Of a stretch of DNA of 64,000 bases, positions 26,912 through 36,833 are shown piece by piece. Source of the stretch: Staphylococcus ureilyticus (GTDB lineage Bacteria > Bacillota > Bacilli > Staphylococcales > Staphylococcaceae); NCBI RefSeq assembly GCF_002902235.1, contig NZ_PPRL01000084.1:103606-167605 (forward strand), given 5' to 3'. The notes beneath the pieces were generated by a model. It did not search any database, was not told where the DNA came from, and worked only from the letters and a program-made list of their open reading frames with translations. The translations under genes and the position numbers were made by a program. The number at the start of each line of letters is the position of its first letter. Within the stretch, counting starts at the first letter, position 1.

Positions 26912-28456
26912 ATGGAACAAGTTGGTTTTGGTACATGGAACTGGATAGCAGTAGTTATTTACCTTTTAGTTATGCTTTTAGTCGGAGCATATTTTACCAA
27001 ACGCGCAAGCCAAAGTACAGATAGTTTCTTTACGGCTAGTGGTCGTTTGCCTTCATGGGCAGTAGGGTTCTCTATCTATGCAACGACTTTGAGTGCGATT
27101 ACTTTTATGTCTACGCCAGAAAAAGCATTTTTAACAGACTGGTCATATATTGCAGGTAATATTGCGATTGTAGCAATTATTCCTTTACTTATTTACTTTT
27201 ATGTACCATTTTTTAAAAAATTAAAAGTGACATCTGCGTATGAATATTTAGAGGCACGTTTTGGACCTAGTATTCGTGTTATTGGTTCATTACTATTTGT
27301 ATTATTCCATATTGGGAGAGTAGCCATTGTCATTTATTTACCTACATTAGCGATTACATCTGTGTCAGATATGAACCCGTATGTTGTGGCAAGTTTGGTT
27401 GGTATCTTATGTATTCTTTATACATTTCTTGGAGGTTTCGAAGGTGTAGTATGGAGTGATTTCATTCAAGGTGTCATTCTATTAGGTGGGGCAGCAGCAA
27501 TTATTATTTTAGGTGTCGTCCACATTCAAGGGGGAATGGGCACCGTTGTCAGTGATGCACTGGAACATAATAAAATCATTAGTGCTGATAACTGGAAATT
27601 TAATACTGCCGCGGCAGCAATTCCTATCATCTTTTTAGGAAACATTTTTAATAACTTGCATCAATACACAGCAAGTCAAGATGTGGTACAACGTTATCAA
27701 GCGTCAGATTCTATATCAGAAACTAAAAAGTCTTTATGGACGAACGGGTTATTAGCTTTAATATCAGCGCCCTTATTCTATGGTATGGGAACAATGATGT
27801 ACTCATTTTATAGTCATGAAAGTGCATTGCCTAAAGATTTTAATACTTCATCTGTAGTACCATACTTTATACTTACTGAAATGCCACCATTTGTTGCTGG
27901 ATTATTGATAGCGGCAATATTTGCAGCGGCACAATCAACCATTTCTTCAAGTTTAAATTCAATTTCAGCTTGTATTTCTGTTGATATTAAGCACAGATTC
28001 TTCGGCAAGAAAAATGAAAAAAGCGAAGTAGGATTTGCGAGATGGATGATTATTCTTTCAGGTTTATTTGGATTCGGCATGTCTATTTATCTAATTGCAG
28101 CAGATTCTAATGACCTTTGGGATCTATTCTTGTTAATTACTGGATTAGTGGGTGTGCCATTGGCTGGTGTGTTTGCGGTTGGTATATTCACACGTCGTAC
28201 GAATACATTCGGTGTGCTGATGGGATTAATTTTTGGAATTATTTTTGCTTATATCTTTAATGGTATGGGTGGCGGTAATTCACCATTCTATGTATCAATT
28301 ATTTCGTTTATAGTAGCCTTTGTTTTCTCTTATATCATAAGTATTATTGTGCCAGGCAAACAAAAAGACATTACTGGTTTAACCATCTATGATATTAAAG
28401 AAAAATCTAATTATGTCTCTATTGTCCGTATGAAAGAAGACGATCAAGAAGTCTAA
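26912..28456 (+). CDS. nanT: Sodium:sialic acid symporter
   Basis: This 514-residue sodium:solute symporter (SSS) protein with about 13 membrane helices imports free sialic acid. It begins with NWIAVVIYLLVMLLVGAYF and has the family stretch TASGRLPSWAVGFSIYATTLSAITFM, where sodium and substrate sites lie. Position directly behind nanA identifies the substrate. The family also contains proline and pantothenate carriers (compare putP at 45606), so the assignment rests partly on context. Confidence 0.92.
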   Translation: MEQVGFGTWNWIAVVIYLLVMLLVGAYFTKRASQSTDSFFTASGRLPSWAVGFSIYATTLSAITFMSTPEKAFLTDWSYIAGNIAIVAIIPLLIYFYVPFFKKLKVTSAYEYLEARFGPSIRVIGSLLFVLFHIGRVAIVIYLPTLAITSVSDMNPYVVASLVGILCILYTFLGGFEGVVWSDFIQGVILLGGAAAIIILGVVHIQGGMGTVVSDALEHNKIISADNWKFNTAAAAIPIIFLGNIFNNLHQYTASQDVVQRYQASDSISETKKSLWTNGLLALISAPLFYGMGTMMYSFYSHESALPKDFNTSSVVPYFILTEMPPFVAGLLIAAIFAAAQSTISSSLNSISACISVDIKHRFFGKKNEKSEVGFARWMIILSGLFGFGMSIYLIAADSNDLWDLFLLITGLVGVPLAGVFAVGIFTRRTNTFGVLMGLIFGIIFAYIFNGMGGGNSPFYVSIISFIVAFVFSYIISIIVPGKQKDITGLTIYDIKEKSNYVSIVRMKEDDQEV

Positions 28457-28558
28457 AGTTTTATGTAGTTAGGTATAATAAATGATGCGTTGAATTGTTA
28501 TAAAACAATTTACTTCTGTTTATCTCAAAATATTTTTGAGAAAATGAATACGTTATAT

Positions 28559-28620
28559 AAGGTAGGTAGAATGAAGCATATTGTGTATATGCGTTCTATT
28601 CTGCCTCTTTTTTTAATTTT
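28559..28620 (+). terminator. Probable terminator of nanAT
   Basis: A long imperfect hairpin (GGTAGGTAGAATG with TATTCTGCC, and GCATAT with ATATGC inside) is followed by TCTTTTTTTAATTTTT. An apparent ORF starting at 28490 runs through this hairpin and is not believed. Confidence 0.65.
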
Positions 28621-28730
28621 TGAAAATCATGTTATTTACAGCATAAAATACGTGATTCATTTTAATTCCTCGAAAATTATGGATATAATGAATTACAGAT
28701 ATAAGCAGAGTATTCGAGGGGATGATAAGT

Positions 28731-29528
28731 ATGATAAAAGCAATCGCAGTAGATATGGATGGTACATTTTTGGATTCAAAAAAACAATATGATCAAGAAA
28801 GGTTTAATCGTATCTTTCAACAATTAAAAAATGAAAATATTAAATTTATAGCAGCAAGTGGTAATCAATACGCAAAATTAAAATCTATTTTTGGAGATAA
28901 AGCTATGTTTTTTGTTGCGGAAAACGGTGCGGTTATTTATGAAGACAATACGTTGTATGATTATCAAGCATTTGAAAAAGATGTTTTCCATAATATTGTT
29001 AATTACTTAAACATCACGCGTGGTATCAATGAAATAATTGTTTGTGGCGTAAAAAGTGCTTACATATTAAAGAATAATGGACAATCATTTAAAAAAGATG
29101 CACATTTTTATTACCGACAATTAAAAGAAATAGCATCCTTGCAAAATTTACCAGAAGACGAATATGTAAAAATAGCCTTAAATATAGATAGAACAACACA
29201 TCCAACACTTGATGAAGATTTGTCAAATCGCTTTTCACAAGATTTATCACTTGTATCGAGTGGTCGAGATAGTATCGATATCATTTTACCTGGTATGACC
29301 AAAGGTAATGCGTTAGCAAGATTATTAAAAAAATGGGAACTATCGGAAGATGAACTCATGGCTTTTGGAGATGCAAATAATGATTTAGATATGCTGCAAT
29401 TAGCAACACATAGTTATGTAATGGAAAATTGTGAAGATGAAACCTTATTCGAAATTGCAAAGTATGTAGCACCGTCAAATGATAAACAAGGTGTTTTATC
29501 AATTATTGAAGATAAAGTACTAAAATGA
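28731..29528 (+). CDS. Cof-type HAD phosphatase
   Basis: This sugar- or nucleotide-phosphatase of the Cof/YidA subfamily has about 265 residues. Motif I is AVDMDGTFLDS, followed by AASGNQYAKL (motif II region), MTKGNALARLL (Lys motif III) and FGDANNDLDML (acidic motif IV), so all catalytic residues are present. GAGGGG at 28716-28721 abuts an ATG at 28722 but is nine bases from the ATG at 28731, which is chosen. It follows the nan operon but has its own ribosome site and gap; the substrate is unknown. Confidence 0.88.
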   Translation: MIKAIAVDMDGTFLDSKKQYDQERFNRIFQQLKNENIKFIAASGNQYAKLKSIFGDKAMFFVAENGAVIYEDNTLYDYQAFEKDVFHNIVNYLNITRGINEIIVCGVKSAYILKNNGQSFKKDAHFYYRQLKEIASLQNLPEDEYVKIALNIDRTTHPTLDEDLSNRFSQDLSLVSSGRDSIDIILPGMTKGNALARLLKKWELSEDELMAFGDANNDLDMLQLATHSYVMENCEDETLFEIAKYVAPSNDKQGVLSIIEDKVLK

Positions 29529-29646
29529 AAAATTAATATTTAAAATTTTGGCAGTATTACGCTTAAACATATTACTTTCATCCGTCTAACAACCTATCTT
29601 ATACTAAAAAATATAAGCTACGAATGGAAAGGAAGGCAAACAAGAA

Positions 29647-30306
29647 ATGAATGATATGCAACAGACAATTATAAATGCGTTTAATTTTAGACATGCAACA
29701 AAAAGGTTTGATTCAGATAAAAAGATAAGTGAAAGTGAATTTAACACAATCTTAGAAGCGGGTAGATTGTCTCCAAGTTCTCTAGGATTAGAACCGTGGA
29801 AATTTATCGTAGTACAAAATTCTGAAATTAGAAATAAGTTAAAAGAAATAAGTTGGGGTGCAAAAGGGCAGTTAGAGACAGCAAGCCATTTTGTAATTTT
29901 ATTAGCGCGAAAAAACGTAACTTCTAAATCACCATTTGTACAACATATGATTCGAGACATTAAACAATATAGCGAAGACAGTATACCTGCTACAGAAGAA
30001 AAATTTGATAATTTCCAAACAAGTTTCCATATTAATGATAGTGCGCAGACATTGTTGGAGTGGGCTAAAAAACAAACATATATTGCACTAGGTAATATGA
30101 TGACGAGTGCAGCATTATTAAATATTGATTCTTGCCCTATGGAAGGATTTGATTTAGATGCTGTTACGCAATTTTTAAGTGATGAAGGCTTGATGGATGA
30201 AGCGCATTTTGCACCATCTGTAATGGTTGCATTCGGTTATAGAGAAAGCGCAGCAAAAGAAAAAGTACGTCAACCTCAATCACATGTAGTAGAGTGGGTT
30301 GAATAA
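29647..30306 (+). CDS. Nitroreductase-family NAD(P)H oxidoreductase
   Basis: This 219-residue FMN protein of the nitroreductase fold has the FMN-binding start FRHATKRFD (Arg-His-Ser/Ala pattern) and [19 protein letters not shown] near residues 38-57, with a C-terminal GYRE segment. It probably reduces nitro compounds or quinones in the cytoplasm. A GGAAGG ribosome site lies about ten bases before the ATG. Monocistronic, with a clear hairpin behind it. Confidence 0.88.
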   Translation: MNDMQQTIINAFNFRHATKRFDSDKKISESEFNTILEAGRLSPSSLGLEPWKFIVVQNSEIRNKLKEISWGAKGQLETASHFVILLARKNVTSKSPFVQHMIRDIKQYSEDSIPATEEKFDNFQTSFHINDSAQTLLEWAKKQTYIALGNMMTSAALLNIDSCPMEGFDLDAVTQFLSDEGLMDEAHFAPSVMVAFGYRESAAKEKVRQPQSHVVEWVE

Positions 30307-30383
30307 TAAGCATTACGAGGACTCAAATATTTAAAATTCATAAAAAAGAAAGCCAATTCATTCATACAATGTATTGAATTATA

Positions 30384-30426
30384 AACGTCAATTTCTGTTG
30401 TCATTACAGAAATTGACGTTTTCTTT
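30384..30426 (+). terminator. Terminator after nitroreductase gene
   Basis: AACGTCAATTTCTGT and ACAGAAATTGACGTT form a perfect 15-base stem followed by TTCTTT. Confidence 0.88.
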
Positions 30427-30487
30427 GTTTTATGAACTTTAAAAGTGAGTTAAATTATTATACTGATGGCGTGTGATGTCACTGTTT

Positions 30488-31297
30488 TTAAGTTTTATCA
30501 GCAATTAATGACATATTATTGTGTAATCTAATACTTAAACCATCTATAAAAAAAGTTTCTTCAGTATCGATACTTGGTTTATAAATATCGATATGGGCTA
30601 ATCCATAGCTTGTATCATTTTCAACTCTAGGTAAGCGTGATTGCCAAGTATTTACTGCAATATGGTGATGATAATATTTAGATGACATAAATAGAGCTTG
30701 CGGGAAGTTAGAAATATGCTGGAGACCTAGTTGCTCAATGTAAAAATGTTGAGCGATGGTTAAGTCGGATGTTTTCAAATGCAAATGTCCAATCTTCGCA
30801 TTATTTGGCATTTCATCCCAGCCCATCTCTGTTCTTTGATTAAGTAAATCATTCGTATCTACTTGTAACGTATCCATTTTCACTTTATCATTTTCCCACA
30901 ACCATACAGACTTAGGTCTGTCGAAATAAACTTCAATGCCATTCCCTTCTGGATCATTAAGGTATAAAGCTTCACTTACTAGATGATCTCCACCACCAAC
31001 CGGAATGTTTGATTGCGAAATATGAAATAAGAAATTAGCTAAGTCTTTGCGGTCGGGCAGTAGAAATGCTACGTGAAATAGTCCTGCTTCACTTAAAGAA
31101 GGCTGACGTCCCTCTGGTATTTCACATAACGTAATTGTATGGCCGCTCAAACCTACTTGCAAAACTGCAGAAGTATCATTTGTTGATACCACTTTAAGTC
31201 CTAAAATATGTGAATAAAAATTCAACATCGTTTGTAAATTTTTAATGTTTAAGGTGATATTTGTTACTTGAATTGCTGATTTATCGTGAAAAGTCAT
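30488..31297 (-). CDS. VOC-family ring-cleaving dioxygenase-like protein (CatE type)
   Basis: This 269-residue protein has two vicinal-oxygen-chelate modules. The first (from VTNITLNIKNLQTMLNFYSHILGL) and second (from IGHLHLKTSDLTIAQHFYIEQLGL) each contribute one of the metal ligands (His in GLFHVAF, His in KIGHLHL, Glu in GIEVYFD). Family members such as B. subtilis CatE open catechol rings. AAAGGAG precedes the ATG by seven bases. It is monocistronic and diverges from the ABC exporter genes. The true substrate is unknown. Confidence 0.82.
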   Translation of the reverse strand: MTFHDKSAIQVTNITLNIKNLQTMLNFYSHILGLKVVSTNDTSAVLQVGLSGHTITLCEIPEGRQPSLSEAGLFHVAFLLPDRKDLANFLFHISQSNIPVGGGDHLVSEALYLNDPEGNGIEVYFDRPKSVWLWENDKVKMDTLQVDTNDLLNQRTEMGWDEMPNNAKIGHLHLKTSDLTIAQHFYIEQLGLQHISNFPQALFMSSKYYHHHIAVNTWQSRLPRVENDTSYGLAHIDIYKPSIDTEETFFIDGLSIRLHNNMSLIADKT

Positions 31298-31483
31298 CGC
31301 CTTGCTCCTTTATATTCGGTTATGAGTTATAGATACAAATTAATATAAAAAGTATACCAAGTCAATTTAATTGTCTCATGACGTAGAATTACATAAAGTT
31401 TAATATCACTTATATATTTACATTTAACAACATATGGTAATATGTGAACATGGACAATTTGGAGGATGGAGTGGGGTGAGCGT

Positions 31484-33265
31484 ATGCAAGTTTTTTGGAA
31501 ATTGGGATGGTTTTTCAAACAACATAAAGGCAGTTATCTTATTGGATTGAGTACATTATTTTTAATTGCTTTAATTGAAATTTTACCTCCACAGATTATA
31601 GGTAAAACTATTGACGATATGGTGGGAAACAAATTAACGCCTAAACTATTAATGATTTATCTTTTGGTATTAGTATTGGTAGCAATTTTAACTTATGTAT
31701 TAAGGTATATATGGAGATTATCAATATTTGGAACTAGTCAAAAGTTGGGGCAAGTATTAAGAACATATTTATATAAAAAGTATACAGTTATGAGTGCTAT
31801 CTTTTATCAAAATCGAAGAACTGGTGATTTAATGGCACATGCAACTAATGATATAAGAGCAGTACAAAATGCCGCGGGTGCTGGAATATTGATGATTGCA
31901 GATTCTTTGATAACTGGTGGAACAGTGGTGATTACAATGGCTGTAACAGTAAGCTGGAAATTAACATTGATTGCAATGATACCACTACCTTTTATGGTAT
32001 TGTTAACAAGTTTTTATGGATCGTTACTTAGTAAAGGATTTAAAAAAGCACAAGCAGCGTTTAGTAGATTGAACGATAAGACTCAAGAAAGTGTTGCTGG
32101 TATCAAAGTAACTAAGACATTCGGTTATGAAGCGAGTGACCAACAAGATTTTAAAGATTTAAGTGATGATGTGGTTGATAAAAATTTAAAAGTTTCGAAA
32201 ATTGATGCATTATTTGATCCAACAATCACATTAGTGATAGGAATGAGTTACTTTTTATCAATCGTATTTGGTGCAAAATTGGTTTTTAATAATACAATCA
32301 CACTTGGTCAACTGATTACGTTCACGACATATTTAGGGATGCTCGTTTGGCCATTACTAGCACTAGGACTATTTTTTAATATCGTTCAAAGGGCAAAGGC
32401 ATCATATGAACGAATTGAAGAAATAGAAAATACCCCTAATGATATAGATACAGATTATAAACTTAACACTAGACCCGTTGGAAATATTGAGTTTAATATT
32501 AAGAAATTTAATTTCCCGGGTGATTCGAAAGAAGGTATCTATAATGTACATTTTGAAGTTAGGGAGGGTACTACTGTGGGCATCGTTGGAAGAACTGGTT
32601 CAGGGAAAAGTACGCTGATTAGATTGCTACTTAGAGAGTATGATACAAAAGAAACGCATGAAATCACATATGGTGAGCATCCTATTCGAGATTATAATGT
32701 ACAGCTTTTGAGAAATCAGTTTGGATATGTACCACAGGAACACTTTTTATTTTCAACTTCAATTCGTAATAATATTGCATTTAGTAATGAAAAAATAGGT
32801 GATAACCAAATATTTGCAGCAAGTCAAGCAAGTGATATTCATGAAGATATATTATCTTTTCCTGATCAATATCAAACAGTGGTAGGTGAAAGAGGCGTAT
32901 CATTGTCAGGAGGACAAAAACAAAGAATATCCATTGCGAGAGCGCTATTAATAGACCCAGAGGTATTAATACTTGATGATTCCCTTTCTGCAGTAGATGC
33001 CAAAACCGAAGAAGTGATACTAAGCAATTTAAAAAAACTAAGAAAAGGAAAAACTAATATTATTACTGCGCATCGGATGAGTGCTGTGAAACAAGCGGAT
33101 GAAATTATTGTTATGGATAAAGGAACGATTGTAGAAAAGGGCACACATTCTACTTTGATGAATCAAAAAGGATGGTATTACGAAACATATCGAGCTCAAG
33201 CTTTACAACAAAAGCTCACGCGTAATTTAGATGACTTAACGAAAGGGGACGATACCAATGGCTGA
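31484..33265 (+). CDS. ABC exporter half-transporter with degenerate catalytic site
   Basis: This half-transporter of about 593 residues has six membrane helices (about residues 15-300) and one ABC ATPase. Walker A is GRTGSGKST at 369-377 and the signature is LSGGQ. Walker B reads VLILDDSLSAVD with Asp499 where the catalytic Glu normally stands. That substitution marks the degenerate-site half of heterodimeric exporters such as BmrCD and YheIH. The ATG at 31466 touches GGAGG; GGGGTGAG points to the ATG at 31484. The partner gene overlaps its end by eight bases. Probably exports lipophilic compounds or drugs. Confidence 0.87.
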   Translation: MQVFWKLGWFFKQHKGSYLIGLSTLFLIALIEILPPQIIGKTIDDMVGNKLTPKLLMIYLLVLVLVAILTYVLRYIWRLSIFGTSQKLGQVLRTYLYKKYTVMSAIFYQNRRTGDLMAHATNDIRAVQNAAGAGILMIADSLITGGTVVITMAVTVSWKLTLIAMIPLPFMVLLTSFYGSLLSKGFKKAQAAFSRLNDKTQESVAGIKVTKTFGYEASDQQDFKDLSDDVVDKNLKVSKIDALFDPTITLVIGMSYFLSIVFGAKLVFNNTITLGQLITFTTYLGMLVWPLLALGLFFNIVQRAKASYERIEEIENTPNDIDTDYKLNTRPVGNIEFNIKKFNFPGDSKEGIYNVHFEVREGTTVGIVGRTGSGKSTLIRLLLREYDTKETHEITYGEHPIRDYNVQLLRNQFGYVPQEHFLFSTSIRNNIAFSNEKIGDNQIFAASQASDIHEDILSFPDQYQTVVGERGVSLSGGQKQRISIARALLIDPEVLILDDSLSAVDAKTEEVILSNLKKLRKGKTNIITAHRMSAVKQADEIIVMDKGTIVEKGTHSTLMNQKGWYYETYRAQALQQKLTRNLDDLTKGDDTNG

Positions 33266-35021
33266 GAAAGTTAATTTAACTGCAAAAGATCAAGCTCAGG
33301 CTTTGATTAGGTTATTTAAGTATACGACCCCTTATAAAGGAACTATTGCTTTAGCGTTTTTAACGTTAACAATATCAACGATTGCAAGTATGTTGACGCC
33401 TTACTTAGTGAAAGTATTTATTGATGATTATCTTACGCCACGCGTTTTTCCCCAACAAGCAATGATATGGCTGATGATTATCTTTATTAGTATTCAAATA
33501 ATAGGTGCAGTAACAATGTATTTAAGCCAATATCTTTTTCAATATCTTGCTTTTAAAGTGATCCAACAATTAAGAATTGACGCTTTTAATAAATTAGGTA
33601 AATTGGGAATGAAATATTTTGATAAGGTATCAGGTGGTAGTATAGTCTCTAGGTTAACGAATGACACTGAGACAATTGTTGATATGATTATAGGCGTATT
33701 TTCAACATTTCTTATAGCCTTTTTTATGATGATTTCTAGTTATATAATGATGTTTATTTTAGAGATGAGATTGGCTTTAATATCTTTAATATTTTTACCA
33801 GTTATTATATTTATTCTTGCGAGTTATCGTAAATACTCAGCTGTTTTATTTGCAAAATCTAGACAAAAATTGTCCGATTTAAATACAAAATTAGCAGAGT
33901 CTATAGAAGGCATGAAGATAATACAGGCGTTTAACCAAGAAAAAAGATTAAACAGTGAATTCAATCGTATTAATGATGAACATTATCAATATATGTTAAA
34001 AACTGTGAAACTTGATAGTTTATTATTGAGACCTGCAATAAGTTCTCTAGCTATTTTTGCGGTAGTTATGATTTTGGGATATTTTGGTATCATAAGCTTT
34101 ACGACAGGTATTACGGCTGGCGTTGTATTTGCATTTGTTCAATATATGGAACGGTTTTTTGAACCAATTAATCAAGTGAGTCAAAATTTAAATATTTTGC
34201 AACAAGCTTTAGTTTCTGCGAGTAGGGTATTTACTTTAATTGATGATGACACATACGAACCTGAACAACAACCTGTACCATCGTACACAATTGAAGAAGG
34301 AAAGATTGAATTTAAAGAAGTCAGTTTTAGCTATGATGGAAAGACGGATGTATTAAAAAATATTAATTTTACCGTTAATCCTGGTGAAATGGTAGCTCTT
34401 GTTGGTCATACGGGTTCTGGGAAGAGTTCAATTATAAATTTGTTTATGCGTTTTTATGAATTTGAACGAGGGAGCATTAATGTGGATGGACATTCAATAA
34501 AAACAATCCCTAAACAAGAATTAAAACAGAAAATAGGGCTAGTGCTTCAAGACGCATTTATATTTTATGGTACGGTTGCATCAAATATTAAACTGTATCA
34601 TCCTACGATGACATTTGAACAAGTAAAAGCTGCAGCAGAATTTGTACATGCGCATCATTTTATTGAAAAATTGTCAGGTCAGTATCAACATAGAGTGATT
34701 GAAAAAGGAAGCTCATTTTCAAGTGGTGAACGACAATTGATAGCATTTGCAAGAACAATTGCTACAAATCCTAAAATACTTATTTTAGATGAAGCGACAG
34801 CAAACATTGATTCTGAAACAGAGGAACAAATACAACAATCTTTGAATACAATGAGAAAGGGAAGAACCACTTTAGCCATTGCACACAGACTTTCTACGAT
34901 TCAGGATGCAGATAAAATACTTGTATTAAATCACGGAGAAATTGTAGAGCAAGGTACACATGAAACGCTGATTAAAAAAAATGGTATTTATTATAATATG
35001 TATGCATTACAAAATGGTTAA
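33258..35021 (+). CDS. ABC exporter half-transporter, canonical catalytic partner
   Basis: The second half of the heterodimeric exporter has 587 residues: six membrane helices, then an ATPase with Walker A GHTGSGKSS at 383-391. The slightly unusual signature is FSSGERQ, and Walker B is ILILDEATANID with an intact catalytic Glu512. Together with the previous gene it should form one active and one degenerate ATP site, as in YheI/YheH and LmrCD-type multidrug pumps. It is translationally coupled by an eight-base overlap. Confidence 0.88.
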   Translation: MAEKVNLTAKDQAQALIRLFKYTTPYKGTIALAFLTLTISTIASMLTPYLVKVFIDDYLTPRVFPQQAMIWLMIIFISIQIIGAVTMYLSQYLFQYLAFKVIQQLRIDAFNKLGKLGMKYFDKVSGGSIVSRLTNDTETIVDMIIGVFSTFLIAFFMMISSYIMMFILEMRLALISLIFLPVIIFILASYRKYSAVLFAKSRQKLSDLNTKLAESIEGMKIIQAFNQEKRLNSEFNRINDEHYQYMLKTVKLDSLLLRPAISSLAIFAVVMILGYFGIISFTTGITAGVVFAFVQYMERFFEPINQVSQNLNILQQALVSASRVFTLIDDDTYEPEQQPVPSYTIEEGKIEFKEVSFSYDGKTDVLKNINFTVNPGEMVALVGHTGSGKSSIINLFMRFYEFERGSINVDGHSIKTIPKQELKQKIGLVLQDAFIFYGTVASNIKLYHPTMTFEQVKAAAEFVHAHHFIEKLSGQYQHRVIEKGSSFSSGERQLIAFARTIATNPKILILDEATANIDSETEEQIQQSLNTMRKGRTTLAIAHRLSTIQDADKILVLNHGEIVEQGTHETLIKKNGIYYNMYALQNG

Positions 35022-35331
35022 ATTACCCATTTTTGAACAAAATCAATGAAGTATGGAAATTAACGTTATTACAAAATTTAAATGAAACTAAACAATCAAA
35101 AGCCAAAATAAAAGGGGTGCAGTCAAAGAACTATTGAGGTAGCTCTATATTTTATAATTATGGAAGTGCGTTCGTTATGTATTAGAATCGAATGTAGGTT
35201 TAAAGAATAAACAAAGCAAATGAGCCTGGGGGACTACTGATTCATCCCAGGCTCATTCAAAATGATGATTTAGTTTAAGATGTTTTATATCCAAATTTAT
35301 TTTGGACTTTAAAAAGGTTGTAGACACCTAA
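35022..35331. other. Intergenic stretch after ABC exporter, with one terminator
   Basis: Apart from the hairpin at 35219-35257 nothing is recognised in these 310 bases. No ORF with a ribosome site is present. Confidence 0.45.
35219..35257. terminator. Hairpin terminator between ABC exporter and GNAT gene
   Basis: AATGAGCCTGGG and CCCAGGCTCATT form a perfect 12-base stem with a 15-base loop. Both flanks are A-rich rather than T-rich on the plus side, so it may work mainly for the convergent minus-strand gene. Confidence 0.65.
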
Positions 35332-35610
35332 TTAATCTGCATATACATCTTGAAATTCTGGTTTTTTCTCAATAACTGACTTAGCAAAAGGACATGTCGC
35401 GGAGACTTTTAAATTGTTATCACGTGCATAGTCAATTACTGATTTTACAAGTTGTGAACCCAAACCTTGACCACCAAGTTCATCTGGTACACCTGTATGG
35501 TCAATGATTATATGATTGTCACCTTGAGATTGAAATGTAATCTCCGCTTGTGGATTATCTTCGTTATCGCCTACATAAAATTTATTTGTACCTTGTTTGA
35601 TTTCCGCCAT
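35332..35610 (-). CDS. Small GNAT-type N-acetyltransferase (YidJ-like)
   Basis: A minimal GCN5-related acetyltransferase of 92 residues. The acetyl-CoA pyrophosphate-binding loop is seen as GVPDELGGQGLGSQLV near residues 40-55, followed by the helix VKSVIDYARDNNLKV and a conserved Cys in ATCPFAKSVIEK. Such single-domain YidJ-type proteins are widespread and their substrates are mostly unknown. GGAGGTG precedes the ATG. Monocistronic. Confidence 0.88.
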   Translation of the reverse strand: MAEIKQGTNKFYVGDNEDNPQAEITFQSQGDNHIIIDHTGVPDELGGQGLGSQLVKSVIDYARDNNLKVSATCPFAKSVIEKKPEFQDVYAD

Positions 35611-35744
35611 TCTAACACCTCCATGTTATTAACATCATATATATTTAATATCACATTTTGCCTTAAGTTAAACAAATTTTAAAATTAAGCATATATTTCA
35701 AGCATAAATGATGTTAGTAAAAATTGAAGAATAATAAAAAACCA

Positions 35745-35773
35745 TTGAAAAAATGTAAAAATAAGTTTATAGT
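35745..35773 (+). promoter_or_regulatory. Sigma-A-type promoter of zinc lipoprotein gene
   Basis: TTGAAA (35745-35750) and TATAGT (35768-35773) are separated by exactly 17 bases. Transcription would start near 35780, within the Zur-like box. Confidence 0.6.
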
Positions 35774-35776
35774 TTT

Positions 35777-35793
35777 AACGGAATAATTTCGAT
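35777..35793. promoter_or_regulatory. Zur-like operator before zinc lipoprotein gene
   Basis: The core CGGAATAATTTCG (35779-35791) matches CGTAATNATTACG, the core of the staphylococcal Zur box, at all but two defined positions. It sits at the predicted transcription start and just upstream of the ribosome site, where repressor binding would block expression when zinc is plentiful. Confidence 0.55.
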
Positions 35794-35808
35794 TTGGAGG
35801 GGCGTTTT

Positions 35809-36780
35809 TTGAAAAAAATTATGTTACTTATTCTGACCTGTATATTCATCGTATTGTTAAGTGCATGCGGAAATATAAATTCTGAGAAAAAAGACGTCAG
35901 TTCGAACAATAGATTAAAAATATATACGACAGCCTTTGCATTCCAAAGTTTCACTAATCAGATTGGAGGCAAATATGTAGAAGTTGATTCGATTTATCCA
36001 CCTGGTGCAGATATGCACTCTTTTGAACCGACACAAAAAGAAATGATTAATATCGCTAAAAGTGACTTGTTTATCTATTCGAATGAAGAAATGGATCCCG
36101 TTGCCAAGAAAATTGCAAGTTCAATTAAAAATAATAATTTGAAGTTACCTGTTGCTGCACACCTTGATCACCATGATTTAATTTCAAATCATGAAGCACA
36201 TGACGATCATGACGAACATGAACATCATGAATCACATGAAAGTCATAATCATAGGGGGGAAGATCCACATGTATGGCTAGATCCGGTGTTAAATAAAAAA
36301 TTTGCTAAGGTGATTAAAAATGATTTGATCGAGAAGGATCCTAAGCACAAAACGTATTACACGCGTAATTATAATCATTTGATAAAGGATATGAATGAAA
36401 TTGATCATGAGATGAAACGAATCACACAACATCCTAAACGTGATACAGCCATAATTTCTCATGACTCTATAGGTTATCTTGCAAATCGCTATCATTTTAA
36501 ACAGCAAGGTGTTAGTGGCATGAATAATGAAGAACCTAGTCAACGTGAACTCATGAATATCGTTCAAAATATAAATAAAACTAAACAACCTTATGTATTA
36601 TATGAACAAAATATAACATCTAAAGTTACAAATGTTATTCAAAAAGAATCTAATACAACCCCACTAAAATTTCATAATATGGCAACCTTATCAAAAGAAG
36701 ATATAGAGGATAAGCAAATATCTTATCAATCTTTAATGAAAGAAAATATGAAGTCATTAAATAAAGCACTTAATGAGTAA
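35809..36780 (+). CDS. Zinc-binding ABC transporter lipoprotein (AdcA/ZnuA-type)
   Basis: This cluster A-I metal-binding protein of about 323 residues is anchored by a lipobox LLSAC with Cys20. Ligand candidates are His70 in GADMHSFEP, His154 in DPHVWLDP and a later His in ISHDSIGYL. A His/Asp/Glu-rich loop at about residues 118-148 is typical of zinc-specific members. It lacks the C-terminal ZinT domain of full-length AdcA. Start TTG at 35809 follows GGAGGGG by six bases. No ATPase or permease gene is adjacent, so it must use a transporter encoded elsewhere. Confidence 0.88.
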   Translation: MKKIMLLILTCIFIVLLSACGNINSEKKDVSSNNRLKIYTTAFAFQSFTNQIGGKYVEVDSIYPPGADMHSFEPTQKEMINIAKSDLFIYSNEEMDPVAKKIASSIKNNNLKLPVAAHLDHHDLISNHEAHDDHDEHEHHESHESHNHRGEDPHVWLDPVLNKKFAKVIKNDLIEKDPKHKTYYTRNYNHLIKDMNEIDHEMKRITQHPKRDTAIISHDSIGYLANRYHFKQQGVSGMNNEEPSQRELMNIVQNINKTKQPYVLYEQNITSKVTNVIQKESNTTPLKFHNMATLSKEDIEDKQISYQSLMKENMKSLNKALNE

Positions 36781-36795
36781 TTTTAATATAAAGAT

Positions 36796-36833
36796 AAGAG
36801 GTTGAGACAAAAAATTTGTCCCAACCTCTTTTG
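36796..36833. terminator. Terminator of zinc lipoprotein gene
   Basis: AAGAGGTTGAGACAAA and TTTGTCCCAACCTCTT form a long stem around an AAAT centre, followed by TTGATTTT. This sequence type (GGTTGRGACAAA) is a recurrent staphylococcal intergenic terminator. A run on the other side may help end the convergent aldehyde dehydrogenase gene. Confidence 0.88.

Noticed and set aside
28490..28792. Plus-strand ORF of 100 codons between nanT and the Cof-type phosphatase
   Set aside because: It runs through the nanAT terminator hairpin and overlaps the real phosphatase start in another frame; no ribosome site.
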